From: an uncultured Bacilli bacterium | GTDB lineage: Bacteria > Bacillota_I > Bacilli_A > RF39 > UBA660 | Assembly: GCA_944363865.1 (NCBI GenBank) | Contig: CALVVN010000012.1 | Coordinates: 1-33,246, forward strand | Reading direction: 5' to 3' | DNA: 33,246 nucleotides | Shown here: positions 33,176-33,246 of the stretch, piece after piece | How the letters are laid out: each line of letters opens with the position of its first letter | How positions within the stretch are numbered: position 1 is the first letter of the stretch | The notes under the pieces: generated by a model | The model's database searches: none | Seen by the model: the letters and a program-made list of their open reading frames with translations, nothing else | Told to the model about the DNA's origin: nothing | Position numbers and translations under genes: made by a program

Positions 33176-33246
33176 TTTCACCATCTCCTATTTTATCTGT
33201 AATAAACATCGCATCACCAAAGCTAAAAAATCTGTAATTATTCTTT
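33159..33246 (-). CDS. queA: S-adenosylmethionine:tRNA ribosyltransferase-isomerase, C-terminal end only
   Basis: Reading leftward from the window edge gives KNNYRFFSFGDAMFITDKIG and then a short tail to TAG at 33159-33161. YRFFSFGDAM is the typical C-terminal signature of QueA, the enzyme that turns preQ1-tRNA into epoxyqueuosine-tRNA. The rest lies outside the window. It is the first visible gene of the queA-amidoligase-ATP-grasp-tgt series. Confidence 0.88.
   Translation of the reverse strand, partial: KNNYRFFSFGDAMFITDKIGDGENAKRI

Overview
This is AT-rich, gene-dense DNA from a low-GC Firmicutes-type bacterium, most likely an uncultured host-associated lineage of Bacilli with a reduced genome (RF39/RFN20-like or Erysipelotrichia-like; the exact clade is inference). 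TGA is a normal stop codon and tryptophan is TGG, so this is not a code-4 mollicute. Several gene orders match Bacillus: nusB-xseA-xseB-spoIVB, hisS-aspS-6S RNA-tcdA-rarA, xerD-deoB and queA-tgt. No rRNA, tRNA, CRISPR array or intact transposase was found.

Left part (1-2850, + strand): the end of a degenerate RnfC-like gene, holA, a hemolysin-III-type membrane protein and an orphan lipoprotein. An accessory islet follows (2889-6011): an intact HTH-Fic protein behind a near-perfect promoter whose spacer is a palindrome, a tightly linked HExxH metallopeptidase-like gene, then a decayed cell-wall amidase and a second, frameshifted Fic gene.

Core block (6025-12650, mostly +): nusB-xseA-xseB (xseB appears to have lost its last residues to a stop codon), a SpoIVB-type S55 protease, uppS, a 35-residue membrane protein on the minus strand missed by long-ORF searches, a SpoIIM-like protein with a possibly leaderless start, mnmA, and an HTH regulator whose promoter lies inside a 10-bp inverted repeat.

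Minus-strand block (12693-18438): ZIP transporter, P-type Ca2+-ATPase-like pump, deoB and xerD, plus a plus-strand gene for a 49-residue protein made of eleven RN[TS][SA] tetrapeptides. rarA (+) then converges on tcdA (-). A 6S RNA is encoded directly upstream of tcdA, followed leftward-reading from ttcA-like, a broken AAA+-linked gene, aspS and hisS.

Right part (25134-33246): a 1.4-kb decayed phage/ICE-type peptidase gene, with a degraded copy of the 5' end of the neighbouring flippase gene on one side and the real SpoVB-like flippase on the other. A promoter followed at once by a strong intrinsic terminator suggests a ~60-nt RNA just upstream of the flippase. Next come a DUF421 protein, a TIGR04086-like membrane protein, a pseudopilin-like small protein and tgt. 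Between tgt and queA (which runs off the window) sits a two-gene cassette: a fusion of an N-formylglutamate-amidohydrolase-like domain with a glutamine-synthetase-fold amidoligase domain, translationally coupled to a RimK-like ATP-grasp ligase. This cassette, which looks like an uncharacterised amide/peptide ligation pathway, is the best candidate here for an undescribed system. Functional names rest on motif reading and synteny, without database searches.
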